DNA of 64,000 nucleotides from Bactericera cockerelli (GCA_024516035.1 CM044966.1:2810728-2874727), one strand, 5' to 3'. Shown: positions 21,401-31,218, counted from the stretch's first letter. Notes: a model not told the origin generated them from the sequence alone. Made by a program: numbers and translations.

Positions 21401-22288
21401 GTGAGGAATGAAAAATCCTGAACGATCAGATTGATCAGGTGCGACGCACAAATAACCTTCATCTAGGTGCTCCTTGATGACGTCATTATAAGCTGACCGC
21501 AACTCTGCATGAGACTCGAGCTTTCTCTCCTGGCTGAAAAACCTATTGCGGGCAAGATGATAAGAGTCGCCCAACTCATCTGGGCTGCTCTTGAACGGAA
21601 GAGAAACAGTGTACGAACCGTTGTCATTTCTGTAAACGGAAGATGTATATAGTTCCTCACACCTTTTATCATCACTATTTAACATGCCCGGCGCTGAAAC
21701 ATTCTCTAATTCCCAAAAACGTTTAATTAGACTGTCAATGTGGGGCTCCTGGAATGCACAGAATGAATTAGATGTACTGTCCTCTATATCTATAGAATTC
21801 ACAGGTACTTGACCCATAACCACATAACCTAGTACAGTATTCAAAGCGACAACACTATTACTAGGACTGGTGACACGGTGACCTAATATCAGAGAAGGGA
21901 AAATTTGAGCACCGAGAATCCCAGACACAACGTCTGGTTTCATGAAATCATCAGCGAGAGGCAATTGTTCCAAGTAATGCAAGTTAGACATATCTACAGG
22001 TTGAGAAGGCAACCTGTCTACTATTTTATCTACTACGAGTGCATGAATCGAATATTTAACTCTGTTATCCAACCTAGAGGCGAAAGTAAAATTCACCTGC
22101 CCGTGAACGGGATTCGAACTCATACCTAAACCCTTGATAGTCTTGGTAGCATCTTTGTTTAGAGGTAATCCTAACTTCTTACGAGCTGATTCCAATATCA
22201 AATTACTTTGACTACCTGAGTCTAATATAAAACGAAAAGAATGGTAAACACCGTGTCTATCCGGGATTCGAACCTGAACTGTAGACAA
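18440..22288 (-). CDS. BEL/Pao Pol polyprotein
   Basis: A complete Pol of at least 1282 residues; the open frame extends upstream to 22384 with no ATG, so it is probably made as a Gag-Pol fusion (22288 is a TTG codon). In order: aspartic protease (LDSGSQSN, Asp about residue 23), reverse transcriptase with the YMDD box at 432-435, RNase H (FGFADASIKGYGG), an integrase zinc region (HTGPH, CNTC), the integrase core (ALDFMGPF, SDHGTNFVGA, and a Glu in GISEANVKAVK), and a C-terminal DUF5641-type domain (PGQIVLIRQD). It converts element RNA to DNA and integrates it. No frameshift or internal stop is seen, so the enzymes may be functional. Confidence 0.95.
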   Translation of the reverse strand: MSTVQVRIPDRHGVYHSFRFILDSGSQSNLILESARKKLGLPLNKDATKTIKGLGMSSNPVHGQVNFTFASRLDNRVKYSIHALVVDKIVDRLPSQPVDMSNLHYLEQLPLADDFMKPDVVSGILGAQIFPSLILGHRVTSPSNSVVALNTVLGYVVMGQVPVNSIDIEDSTSNSFCAFQEPHIDSLIKRFWELENVSAPGMLNSDDKRCEELYTSSVYRNDNGSYTVSLPFKSSPDELGDSYHLARNRFFSQERKLESHAELRSAYNDVIKEHLDEGYLCVAPDQSDRSGFFIPHHMVARPDKASSKFRCVYDASMQSSSTKSLNDLLYAGPKLYTDLFVVLLNFRLFPIVMIADIRKMFLQIKLNPDDWKYQKILWRFHPHDELLTYMMTTVTFGLTCSPFLALRTVRQLAEDEAHNFPFAARRVQTDLYMDDLVTSLQNSRQACDLFEQMVGLFKAGGFTLTKWASNSEEVLQKVPVADRLSEIIQWDSDFSVKILGLQWSSDQDIFYFKINIDKKPCTKRNMLSLVSRLFDPLGLLAPVILWAKQLIQQLWCLDLSWDETPPLNIVESWDTFQDQLPLLAKLSFPRHLFVVEKCTLQLFGFADASIKGYGGVIFSRVTYPSREIKINLICAKSKVAPVKSQSIPRLELCAALLLSQLMQTVVDSYKLRFTIEKVMCFSDSTVVLSWIHASPHLWETFVANRVSKIQENVDITAWCKILGSENPADCLSRGLKPFEFCATSIWFQGPPWLIKSDADWPIIHFSQEIDTSVPERKCVVLVETENLVAEHPLKQLFLRCSSWLRLLRVVAFVLRFLKRLPRRSDGLLESSDLNQAEIEIIKIIQNEHFSVDIEKLKNNLPCSKVLVKLSPFLDNGVIRVGGRLRNSDLGYEQQHPVVLPAKVHVVKLIIQYYHRTNLHTGPHLLLSILRRKYWILGGRNFVRKIVQDCNTCFRLSPKSQNPFMSDLPKERVLKQAKAFLNIALDFMGPFYITISRRRGQKSQKAYICIFVCLATKAIHLEVASDLSTPTFLDAFKRFLARRGPCQSVLSDHGTNFVGAKNALDELYTLLNSHEYKVRFSEELSVHRITWQFTPPTGAHFNGISEANVKAVKSHLYRCVGTQILSLEELCTISAQIEALLNSRPLCVLSSDPSEPSVLTPAHFLTQIPLESLPSSDVVDENPNRLTRYKLLDQIIQTFWKRWNSEYLHDLQSREKWNTSSSPLSPGQIVLIRQDNVPPLHWSLAKVVETYPGKDGVARVALVKTQKGQLKRPVNKLCPLPSQ

Positions 22289-22362
22289 GAGAATTGTACC
22301 TCCGTTACCAATAGGTATCTGATTGTTATCAGAACACAGAGCATTAACGTAAGGTATATTGT

Positions 22363-22384
22363 CTACCGAGGAAGAGGGGGAGAA
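22363..22384 (-). promoter_or_regulatory. Gag-Pol overlap, possible -1 frameshift site
   Basis: The gag frame ends at 22363 while the pol frame is open from 22384 downwards, one base back. The overlap reads TCTCCCCCTCTTCC on the element strand. A -1 slip in the C run would fuse Gag to Pol. The site is not a classic slippery heptamer, so the mechanism is inference. Confidence 0.45.
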
Positions 22385-23388
22385 TTATGATTCTCCACAT
22401 TACCAAGGTGTTGACTACTACGAGAATTTGATGAAGCTTTAGCCTTTAACTCCCGAGGTCCTGATTTGGTACAGTCAGACTTATGATCTTTGAAACAAAG
22501 CAACGTGTTATGCTTGATTTTGCAATTGAAGCACGTGGAATTATTTTTACACTCATTAACCTTATGGGCACCTGAGAGACAATTGACACAGAGAGAATAT
22601 TGCTTAATTTTACAGAACCTATCTTGAGGAGAAAGTTTTAAAAACTTCGAGCATTTGAATATGGGATGGTCATTGTGACATATCTCACAAGATGCACTAG
22701 AAGTGCTATTTACAACAAAGGTATGCGGACCCTTTGATTTTACTGGTGGGAAACCTGACTTAACGCCTGAGGTACCCAGACCACCACTACTATTATTTAT
22801 ACTACTACTACTACTACTACTAGTGCTAGGTGAAACTCTGTTCAGAATTTTGGCATGCTCTTGAAGAAAAGAAAGTAACTTGTCAAAAGTAGGCAACTCA
22901 TCTTTTTTAAGTGACATTTCGAAGGTTTTTACAGTTTCTGGGCAAAGTTTAGTACAAGCTAAATGAACAAAGATATAATCATCTAGATTTTCAATTTTCA
23001 AGGCCTTAAGGGCCAACACAGTAGCACAGAACTTGTCAGTAAACATGCTAAGGCTATTCCCTGACTCAATTTTGAGAGGTTTGAAATTTATGATTGAATC
23101 TAAGTAAGAGCTCGAAAGACATCTTTTATCATTATATTTCTTAACGAGATTATCAAAAATAATATTATAATTCTCAGGCGTGGCAGGAATGCCGGCACAA
23201 GAACTAAGAGCCCTTCCAGAGAGTCTGGATATTAGGTATTGAACCTTCTGGGCGTTAGAAAGATCAGTTCGAACATGAATCATAGATTTAAAGGACTCGT
23301 AAAAGATTACCCAGTCGGCAAATGACTCTCCGTTGAATGAAGGCAACTCAAGTGCGGGTAACTTTACTTTGACCTCGGAACTAGCATT

Positions 23389-23400
23389 AATAGTTGAAAT
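23389..23400. other. LINE target duplication, left copy
   Basis: AATAGTTGAAAT lies immediately before the LINE 5' end and is repeated at 30053-30064 after its poly(A). Its presence in gag coding sequence shows the original uninterrupted site. Confidence 0.9.
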
Positions 23401-23986
23401 CATTCCCCGTTGTAAAGTTTTCCTGTGCAGTTCGCTCTTTTTCTCTCTTGTTTTCTTTCAAGAATTCAGTAGGTTTTTGAGTGTCAAAAATTGTGATTTT
23501 TTGCATAGTGCTTGGAATAACGTTTTTTGTTCTTTTTGTAAAATTTGGTGTCAATATGTGATGTATTTACCTGTTCTTTTACCTTTTTAAAGTCGATCCT
23601 ATCGAACTTTCTTTTTTAAATTTTTTTGGTTGCCATGGCAACGTAATATTGTTTTTCCTTCTGCTAGAGTGGTAAACTAGCACTCGATTCATTTCGTAAT
23701 TTATTATCACTGGCCTTTACGATACTATTCCTTATCTCTCTCTTGTTTCCTTTACTAATGAAATGTTTACTTCAGCTGATACCCCATACTCCAGCTTTCA
23801 ATTAGCTGGATTAATCATCTTTTAGGTGTTTTAGTAGCACCAGTGTTTTTCTTACAGAAGTGTTTGACTTCCGACAAGTGTTTTTCTATTCGAAGTGTTT
23901 TACTTCGTTTCACATTAACGTTACAAATTTACCCTTACCTTACAGATCCATTACTCATTTACTTTTGCTGTTTTATTAAATATACA

Positions 23987-25444
23987 ATGATGCATAGTAA
24001 TAATAAGAATTATTCCAACATGTTGAAGAGAAATCTTCCTTCCTCTTACCGTGTTTCTTACATGCCTAGGCAAGGTTATAACAAGAATGGTTTTCAACCT
24101 AGTTCTCCTAAGATAGATTCTTTATACCTTTCTAAGGAGTGCGGATTTTCCCTACCGTTTGACAGTTCTATCCCCCTGGATAAGTACTTGTGTGCGGTAG
24201 GTGATGTAGTCGGCGACGATAAAATGGTCTTTGCCGGAAAGAACAACGACTTGGTCAAGTTTTATTTAATCAATGAGGCCGAGGTCTTGAAACTATATGA
24301 GCATCATCCGCAACTAGTAATCGATAATAAGCTTCTTACTGTACGTAAGTTAGTAGACAATGGTCACAAATTGTTCCTCTGTAATGTTGAACCCAGTATT
24401 TCTGAGACATTACTCATTAGTGAACTGTCTAAGTATACAAAAGTGGTCTCAGATATTAAGTTCGTGAATCTTGGTTCACGTAATGGTCGTTTTAGTCACC
24501 TCATTGGTTTCCGCAGAACTGTGATGGTCGACAATGTTGAAGATTTGCCTCCTTTCATTACTTTGTGTCATGATAATGCAGTCTACAAAATATTCATTGT
24601 TATTGATAAAGTCAAGTGTTATAGATGTCAGGGTGAAGGACACCTTATGAAGAATTGTCTCAATTCCGCTACTCCTGCCCAGGATAGACTTATTGTTGGT
24701 AACATCGAAAGTTCCAATCCTTTTATGTCTCAGTCTGGAATGCCTCCTTCTCAGTCCCAGGATCATTCCATGACTGGTGTTTTTCTCCCGTCTTTCGCGA
24801 GCCGAACTGGTGTCACCGCATCTCCCCCTCTTCCTGATGTTTCCTTTCCAGCCCTTTCTGGGACTGTGATAAATACTGACCCAGCGCTGCCTGGTGAAGG
24901 TAATGTTATAGCTAATACTGATACAATTACTGAATCAACTACAGTTGTTGAACCCACAGTGGTAAAAAACCCAGCTGATTCTGAGGTACCTAAGGATCTT
25001 GACGCCATGTCGGATGATGAAATTTTGATCTCACCCGAGGTAAGCCCCCCGAGTAGTGAGGTAAAAAGTAAGAAACGTGTAAGTAGCACATCCCCTGAAA
25101 ATTCCCAGAGTGACAAGAAAATATGTGTTGAACAGAGTAATGATCTACAATTCCTCATCCCTATTATTAAAAGGATTGATCCGTCCGTAGACCCCGGGGT
25201 TTTTCTCAATCTTATCGAAGATATGAAAAATCAGGTACTGAAGAGGAAGATTGAAATTATTAGATCTCAATATAAAATGAATCCTTCCGATGTTTGTTCC
25301 TTACTGATCAAAATATCTGCGGATGAAGCCCTCATTAACAATTCCAAATTTAGAAATAGATTTAAAAATCTATCTAAATCTCTCTCCTGTGCTTCACTAG
25401 ACAACCTCGCAGATAACTCTGCAATTCCTCAATCTCAATCCTAA
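23987..25444 (+). CDS. LINE ORF1, nucleic-acid-binding protein
   Basis: 485 residues. ORF1 proteins of I-type elements bind element RNA and form particles with it. The start chosen is the first ATG of the frame followed by a basic region; upstream in-frame sequence back to 23843 reads like 5' UTR. A folded region (KLFLCNVEP to YKIFIVIDK) resembles the RNA-recognition/PRE_C2HC part of such proteins and leads straight into one zinc knuckle, CYRCQGEGHLMKNC, at about residues 209-222. The remainder is Ser/Pro/Thr-rich and probably disordered, with a more helical C-terminal end. No stop codons. Confidence 0.85.
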   Translation: MMHSNNKNYSNMLKRNLPSSYRVSYMPRQGYNKNGFQPSSPKIDSLYLSKECGFSLPFDSSIPLDKYLCAVGDVVGDDKMVFAGKNNDLVKFYLINEAEVLKLYEHHPQLVIDNKLLTVRKLVDNGHKLFLCNVEPSISETLLISELSKYTKVVSDIKFVNLGSRNGRFSHLIGFRRTVMVDNVEDLPPFITLCHDNAVYKIFIVIDKVKCYRCQGEGHLMKNCLNSATPAQDRLIVGNIESSNPFMSQSGMPPSQSQDHSMTGVFLPSFASRTGVTASPPLPDVSFPALSGTVINTDPALPGEGNVIANTDTITESTTVVEPTVVKNPADSEVPKDLDAMSDDEILISPEVSPPSSEVKSKKRVSSTSPENSQSDKKICVEQSNDLQFLIPIIKRIDPSVDPGVFLNLIEDMKNQVLKRKIEIIRSQYKMNPSDVCSLLIKISADEALINNSKFRNRFKNLSKSLSCASLDNLADNSAIPQSQS

Positions 25445-26259
25445 AATATTATTCAATTTTTTTTTTTTTTTTTTTTTTTCATGTTTAATATGCACCTTTT
25501 TCCAAGTACCTTATTTCCTGCTCTCATAACTTTATAACTACTTCCTTACCTTTGTATATGGTCCCTAATTTTTCCACTTGTCAGCCTTCATCCATGTTTT
25601 GTCCAGACCCGTTCTCATTCCAATTCTAGTTGTCATTGGTGTTACAATACTCGTTCAATCATATCTGCCCATACAAATGTATAGGTGCAAATATTTTGTG
25701 TCTTGGCGGTGATGGTCTCCATACTACACAGACTTCATGTACTATACTACTGTCCTCAGAGGATGACGAGAACCTCTGGTTATACTGTCAGGCATGGTCG
25801 CCGGTTGACACTGAAAAGTAGATCCATCTGGAATACTATGATATCATTCTTTGGTCAAAGACCTAAGGTGATATTAACACTATAAAATGTACTGTTGCCA
25901 TGTGATGGGGACCTAGACCCGATTCCTTGACTCTGCCTGCCCCTGAGGTTGTCGATTTTACCTCTCAACATGAACTATTGCATAATTCTCAATGACAAAT
26001 ATTATGTATATATATATATTTTTTTTTTTTTTTTTTTTTTCCTTTTTTTACTATCTTTTTTCCTTTTCTTTCCTTTTGGTTTGACTTTACTTTCTAATGT
26101 TCGTTGACGGTGTTGGTATTAATTGTTTGTCCAATATGAGCTATACATATACGTATAGGGTTATGAGGCAGTTGTTGTGCTTTTTTATTTATTATTTTTT
26201 TATTTTACAAATTGAATTGTTTGTTCCGAACTAATGTTTTCTTTCTGTCTTTTGAAACA
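25445..26259 (+). other. LINE inter-ORF region
   Basis: 815 bp between ORF1 and ORF2 with two long T runs (about 25458-25479 and 26021-26041). No coding frame is convincing. It is unusually long for an I-type spacer and might hold signals for ORF2 translation; that is inference. Confidence 0.6.
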
Positions 26260-29200
26260 ATGAATAATATTTTATTACAATGGAACATTAATGGTTTAGT
26301 GAATCATCTTGATCAACTTCAATGTCTCGTAAGAAAAGAATCCCCATTAATAATCTGTCTACAGGAGTCTCGTCTTTCGGCTACTCAAAACCCGAAGCTG
26401 AAAAACTTTGAACTTCATAGACAAGATTATCTTGATGGGAATAATGCTTGCGGGGGCGTGTGCACGTTTGTTCACAACGCTTGTTACTCAAAACAAATTA
26501 CTATGAACACCAACATTCAATGTGTTGCTGTCCAAGTAAAGATTCCAAATATTTCCACGCAAATATGTATCTGCAATATTTATCTTCCTCCTCAGTCTCA
26601 TTACAATGAAGCTGATTTGACCAATTTAAAAAACCAATTGCCTTCTCCTTTTATTCTTTTGGGTGATTTCAACGCCCACAATCCTATATGGGGTGATTGT
26701 AGATTGGATGTTAAGGGCAAGGAGGTAGAGAATTTTATTTTAAACCACAGTAACCTGCATCTACTGAATTCAGGGGATGCTACTTACTATAGTCTTACTC
26801 ACTTGTCTCACTCCTCCATCGACCTTACTTTCTGTTCTACTTTTTTATACCCTGATCTTTCTTGGAGGACTGTTCAAGATTTATACTTTTCTGGACACTT
26901 CCCAATATTATTGAGTTATTCTGAGTCCTGTCCATCTAATACTGCACATATATCAAGCTCATGCCAAAAAATTTGGAATTATAATAAGGCTAACTGGGAT
27001 TTGTTTAGAGAGAAAATCAATTTTGATTTTGTCACAGACATTATTGATGTAGATGATGTTCTCTCTAAAATAAATACGAATATCTTGAATGCTGCTGAAA
27101 TTTCTATTCCAGAAAAGACGATTCCCCCTAATCGTCTTCCTGTCCCTTGGTGGGATGACGAAATAAAAGTTGCAATCCAAGACAGAAGAAAATGTCTTAG
27201 AAAACTTAGACGTCATCCCTCTACTGAAAACAAAATAGCATTCATGCGTGCTCGTGCCATTTCTAGAAAACTTGTTAAATCTAAGAAACAGAAAGGTTGG
27301 TCTGATTTTGTTGGATCCATTGATCATTCAATTAGCCCGGCAGAAATGTTTCATAAAATGGGTAAGTTGAGAGGTAAGTATACCCCAAGAAATATTTCAG
27401 CCATTCAAGATCCTATGGATTCTTCAGTTCTTCTTTATGATTCCAAATCAATTGCAAATTCACTGGGTAAACACTTCTCTAATGTTTCTTCGAATTTGAA
27501 CTATGCTCCTGAGTTCATTTCACACAAATCTTCGTGTGAAAGTGTACCCATTGATTATGATTTTTCGATGGTAAATGATTACAATTGCCCTTTTACTTAT
27601 CACGAGCTGACTCAGGTTTTGAAAACTTGTACCTCTAAGGCAGCAGGTCCTGATGGTATTTCTTTTGTTTTGTTTAAGAATCTTCCTTATAATGCTCTAT
27701 TAAAGCTTCTCGACTTGTACAATTCAATTTGGAAATCGGGTAGATACCCATCTTCTTGGTCTGAAGCTATTATTTTGCCTCTTCCTAAACCAGGGAAAGA
27801 CCGTTTACTTTCTGTTAGTTATCGTCCGATTTCCCTCTTGAATTGTTCTGCAAAAATTTTGGAAAAAATGGTGAACAGGAGACTGTTTTGGACTCTTGAG
27901 AACAAGGTTTTACTTAACCCTTACCAAAGCGGTGGCCGTTTCAAGCGATCCACAATAGACAACCTGGCATTTCTTGAGAATGCCATAGCTGAAGGGTTTG
28001 CCAATAATGAGCATATTTTAGCCACATTTTTTGATGTTCAAAAAGCATTTGATATGACTTGGAGGCACAAAATACTTTTGAAGTTACATGGTTTTGGAAT
28101 AAATGGTTTTATTTTACGTTTTATCCATAATTTTTTGATAAATAGAAAAATAAGAGTAAAATGTAATGGCATTCTTTCAGATTCATTTTCTCTTGAGAAT
28201 GGAATAGCCCAAGGGTCTTCTTTAAGTCCTTTACTTTTTATTATATTTATGGATGATATACTCGATATAATAAAGCTACCACTCCGCCGTCTTTTGTTCA
28301 TAGACGATTTGTTGATCATCATCAGAGGTAGAGATGTCAATACGCTTATTCAGAGATTGCAATCTACCTTGAATGATGTTTTGCATTGGTCTAAAACAAA
28401 CGGTTTAATTTTTTCATCAGATCCCTCTAAATCAATGTGTATCAATTTTTCAAGAAGACGCAATCTTTCTATACCTCCTTTATTTTACGATGGTACTCCT
28501 TTAAAATTTGTTGATAAAACTAAATTTCTTGGTCTTTTCTGGGATTCAAAAATGTCCTGGTCTGCTCATGTGATCTTTACAAAAGAAAAATCAATTAAAG
28601 CCTTGAACGCATTGAAAATGGTATCCAACAAAAGATATGGCGTTCGTCGTGCTGTTCTTTTAAAGTTTTACAAATCCTACATTCTTCCAATATTAGATTA
28701 CGGCTGCATCATATACAGTTCAGCTAAAGATCATATTTTAAATAAATTAAATCCAATCCAAAACTCAGGTATCAGAATTGCTACTGGTGCCTTGAGAACC
28801 AGCCCTATTTCAAGCTTGCTTGTTGAATCTGGAGTTCCTCCTTTGAGTTTAAGAAGATCTAAGCTCATTATGAGCTATGTCTCAAAGATTGGTTGCTGTC
28901 CTACTAATCCTGTTCATGATGTTCTATTTCAATCTAATATCGATATTGATCGATATCCATCAAGTAAGCCGAAACCTCTAGCCTTAAGATTTCGTGAAAT
29001 TGGTGAATTTATGTCCTACATAAACACTAGTGAATTTGCACCTTACGCTAAACATCTTCCTCCATGGTCTGCCAAACTTCCTATAGTTGACAACTGTTTG
29101 AATATTGGTAAAAAAGATAACATTCCTGCACCTATTTTTCAACTGCACTTTTCACAGGCAGTGAATACAAAGTACCCTAACCATGTCATCTGCTACACTG

Positions 29201-29976
29201 ATGGGTCTAAATCTATTGACAACACTAGTTGCGCTTACATAATTGACAAATTTGTATCTTCATTTGTTCTCAACAACGTAAACTCAGTTTACAGTAGTGA
29301 ATTAATTGCTATTTTGCTATGTTTAAAAAATATCAAATTTTTACCATCACACAATTTTCTGATAGTATCTGACTCAAAAAGTGCTCTTACTGCCATCACC
29401 AATACTGCATTTGATAATCCCATTGTTTCTGAGATATATAAAACTTGGTCAAATCTAGTGATCTATGGTAAGTCTATTACTTTTTTATGGTGCCCTTCAC
29501 ACTCAGGCATTAGTGGTAATGACGCTGTAGATCATGCTGCTAGGCACCCCAACACCACCTTACAACCTATTAAGTTGTGTTCTGCTCTTGATTTTAAACC
29601 TATCATAGCTAGAATAGTCAAAGCCAAATGGCAGTCATCTTGGGACCTTATTCCAAATAGCAATAAACTGAAATCAATCAAACTCACTGTCAATGAGTGG
29701 AGTTCTAGTCACAGAAACACGCGCATGGAAGAGGTTGTCTTGACTCGATTGAGGATCGGTCATACAAGACTAACCCACAGCTATTTGTTCAATCGAAAAC
29801 CTCAGCCTTTGTGTGACTGTGGTGAGAACCTGACTGTTCGACACATTCTAGTCTGCCTTTTACACTCCCGGACCCGTGATTCGCTCCCTGTTCCTCCTAC
29901 GCTCTCTGACTCTGTTGAGAACGTTGATTCTTTATTCATCTACCTCACGAATATAAAAATTTACAACACTATTTAA
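26260..29976 (+). CDS. LINE ORF2: endonuclease, reverse transcriptase, RNase H
   Basis: 1238 residues from the ATG at 26260. It nicks target DNA and copies element RNA in place. An APE-type endonuclease occupies about the first 220 residues (QWNINGL, CLQESRL, LGDFNAHNPIWG, SIDLTFCS, SGHFPI). The reverse transcriptase follows (KAAGPDGIS, YRPISLLNCSAKILEK, FFDVQKAFDMTW, GIAQGSSLSPLLF) with the catalytic box as FIDD at 680-683, where Ala or Val is usual at the second position. An RNase H begins near residue 978 (CYTDGSK, SSELIAILL, VSDSKSAL, HSGISGNDAVDHA). A C-terminal Cys/His region (CDCGENLTVRHIL) follows. No disruptions are seen. Confidence 0.92.
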   Translation: MNNILLQWNINGLVNHLDQLQCLVRKESPLIICLQESRLSATQNPKLKNFELHRQDYLDGNNACGGVCTFVHNACYSKQITMNTNIQCVAVQVKIPNISTQICICNIYLPPQSHYNEADLTNLKNQLPSPFILLGDFNAHNPIWGDCRLDVKGKEVENFILNHSNLHLLNSGDATYYSLTHLSHSSIDLTFCSTFLYPDLSWRTVQDLYFSGHFPILLSYSESCPSNTAHISSSCQKIWNYNKANWDLFREKINFDFVTDIIDVDDVLSKINTNILNAAEISIPEKTIPPNRLPVPWWDDEIKVAIQDRRKCLRKLRRHPSTENKIAFMRARAISRKLVKSKKQKGWSDFVGSIDHSISPAEMFHKMGKLRGKYTPRNISAIQDPMDSSVLLYDSKSIANSLGKHFSNVSSNLNYAPEFISHKSSCESVPIDYDFSMVNDYNCPFTYHELTQVLKTCTSKAAGPDGISFVLFKNLPYNALLKLLDLYNSIWKSGRYPSSWSEAIILPLPKPGKDRLLSVSYRPISLLNCSAKILEKMVNRRLFWTLENKVLLNPYQSGGRFKRSTIDNLAFLENAIAEGFANNEHILATFFDVQKAFDMTWRHKILLKLHGFGINGFILRFIHNFLINRKIRVKCNGILSDSFSLENGIAQGSSLSPLLFIIFMDDILDIIKLPLRRLLFIDDLLIIIRGRDVNTLIQRLQSTLNDVLHWSKTNGLIFSSDPSKSMCINFSRRRNLSIPPLFYDGTPLKFVDKTKFLGLFWDSKMSWSAHVIFTKEKSIKALNALKMVSNKRYGVRRAVLLKFYKSYILPILDYGCIIYSSAKDHILNKLNPIQNSGIRIATGALRTSPISSLLVESGVPPLSLRRSKLIMSYVSKIGCCPTNPVHDVLFQSNIDIDRYPSSKPKPLALRFREIGEFMSYINTSEFAPYAKHLPPWSAKLPIVDNCLNIGKKDNIPAPIFQLHFSQAVNTKYPNHVICYTDGSKSIDNTSCAYIIDKFVSSFVLNNVNSVYSSELIAILLCLKNIKFLPSHNFLIVSDSKSALTAITNTAFDNPIVSEIYKTWSNLVIYGKSITFLWCPSHSGISGNDAVDHAARHPNTTLQPIKLCSALDFKPIIARIVKAKWQSSWDLIPNSNKLKSIKLTVNEWSSSHRNTRMEEVVLTRLRIGHTRLTHSYLFNRKPQPLCDCGENLTVRHILVCLLHSRTRDSLPVPPTLSDSVENVDSLFIYLTNIKIYNTI

Positions 29977-30055
29977 AAAGGGGATATCGGCACGAACGAC
30001 CTGTTGCAACACAGAGTTAAAGTGCCTAATAAGGAAAAAAAAAAAAAAAAAAAAT

Positions 30056-30394
30056 AGTTGAAATATTAGCCTGACTACTGTCGGATTTTTTCAATTTTCC
30101 GTTTACTTCGTCGAACTTATCTTTTACATAACCATAGATGGTTGTGAAGGACTCTAGCATTTGGTAGTTCGGTTTGGAATCTGGCTTGATCTCAATTTGA
30201 AGCATATTGATATCATCAACTACCTGACAAAACGATGTATACACACTGTCTAGCATGTTGATTTTGCGCCTGAGACCTTTTAATGTGTTCTCATTTGCCT
30301 GAGTCATGCTTTGAGCGAAGTCATTTGCTTCTTGCAGTACTTTAAAGAGGGAATCTCTTTTGGCAATAAGAACTGTGAGCTTGCCTTCAGCCAT
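30056..30394 (-). pseudogene. BEL Gag, N-terminal part (cut by LINE)
   Basis: It starts with ATG at 30394 (MAEGKLTVLIAKRD) and runs through a helical, matrix-like region to the LINE insertion site near 30064, where the frame enters LINE poly(A) read backwards. With 22363-23400 it forms the original single gag gene. It has no function alone that I can infer. Confidence 0.85.
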
Positions 30395-30702
30395 TTTAAT
30401 AAAATGTGCTCAAGACAAAGGGAAACAAGGCACTATGAAAAACGTGGTCAAAGGCTTCCGCTCAAAAAGCAGTGGTAATTTGTTCAATTTTACGCTAAAT
30501 GAAGCGAAAGGCACTTTAATTATACTATTTTAATAATTAATAAGCAGATAAAGCTGTCACTTAAAGCATGGAAGATGCACTATGAAGCCTAATCTCCCTT
30601 ACAAGCTACCCAGCCTAGCTGAATGGTTGAAGGTGCACGCCTTCACGACAATGCAAATAATGCACGACAAGGTATAGTTTTACTACTACGAAAAAGGAAA
30701 AC

Positions 30703-30722
30703 ATCCACGGTTTGAAGGACCA
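30703..30722 (-). promoter_or_regulatory. BEL primer-binding site
   Basis: On the element strand TGGTCCTTCAAACCGTGGAT begins directly after the 5' LTR. TGG at this position is expected to pair with the CCA end of a host tRNA. I did not identify which tRNA. The 30395-30702 stretch is the untranslated leader. Confidence 0.75.
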
Positions 30723-31212
30723 TGAATTAATGTAGTAACTGGGGCTTTGAAGCCGAAAGACCTAAGTTTCCCAGTTACTGGGGTTTGACGAAGAAAAGGC
30801 CGCTGGTTCAATAACGCTACTACAAAGGGGTGTATTAAAAGGTATTTAAGAATATTAAATTTACACGGAAAGATAAAAGGAAGAAATAATCTACTACTAC
30901 GAAATGAGATTGGATGGTCTTACCTTTGAGTACTTGTACCAAGTACTTACGTACGCCTTTAGAAGTGGATCAAAGGGGGTAGATTGAGGAAGGAGCGAAC
31001 GTACCCTGACCACTGGTTGTAACAATCTGAACGAGGCATCGTCGTTCCCAATCTATCGTACCGAATTTCTGTGGCTTTCTTTGTAAGAACATATGATATG
31101 CCTATCATCTGATATCGAAGTGTTATCTCTAACAGTTAGGGGCGTAGAGATCGATTGATATGCGCGGGGAAAGTTTGGAGGCAATTCAAACTGGAGTCAC
31201 ATGGCGTGAACA
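30723..31212 (-). repeat. BEL 5' LTR
   Basis: 490 bp, the upstream LTR of the minus-strand element, apparently identical to 17572-18061. It should hold the promoter and transcription start; I could not pick a single TATA box with confidence. Confidence 0.95.
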
Positions 31213-31218
31213 CTGGCT

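Larger units (their letters stand above)
22363..23400 (-). pseudogene. BEL Gag, C-terminal part (cut by LINE)
   Basis: This is the larger half of Gag, the structural protein that packages element RNA. It begins with a conserved BEL-type stretch (LPALELPSFNGE) and ends with three zinc-knuckle-like motifs: CEICHNDHPIFKC, CVNCLSGAHKVNEC and CFNCKIKHNTLLC. The frame stops at 22363-22365. It overlaps the pol frame by about 20 nt in the -1 frame. An ATG at 23401-23403 belongs to the inserted LINE, not to gag. The N-terminal part is 6.65 kb away at 30056-30394. Confidence 0.9.
23401..30054 (+). mobile_element. I-like non-LTR retrotransposon, apparently full length
   Basis: The element starts CATTCCCCGTTG, carries two intact ORFs and ends in about 20 A (30035-30054). 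It is flanked by a 12-bp duplication and sits in BEL gag. A C-terminal RNase H in ORF2 and one CCHC knuckle in ORF1 place it in the I superfamily (I/Nimb-like). The clean ends, open ORFs and host-element age suggest very recent retrotransposition. Confidence 0.92.
17572..31212 (-). mobile_element. BEL/Pao LTR retrotransposon with nested LINE
   Basis: The element has two 490-bp LTRs, a gag region, a full pol and no env. It is flanked by CTGGC at 17567-17571 and 31213-31217, the 5-bp duplication usual for LTR elements. Without the nested LINE (23401-30052) it would be about 7 kb, normal for BEL/Pao. The LTRs look identical by eye, so it inserted recently, and the LINE arrived later still. Pol has no internal stop. 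Gag is interrupted, so this copy cannot make intact Gag. Confidence 0.95.

Noticed and set aside
22286..22288. Apparent start codon of BEL pol
   Set aside because: It is a TTG inside a longer open frame that begins at 22384, so no independent pol start is supported.
23401..23403. ATG at the start of the large gag fragment
   Set aside because: It comes from the first bases of the inserted LINE; the true gag start is at 30394.
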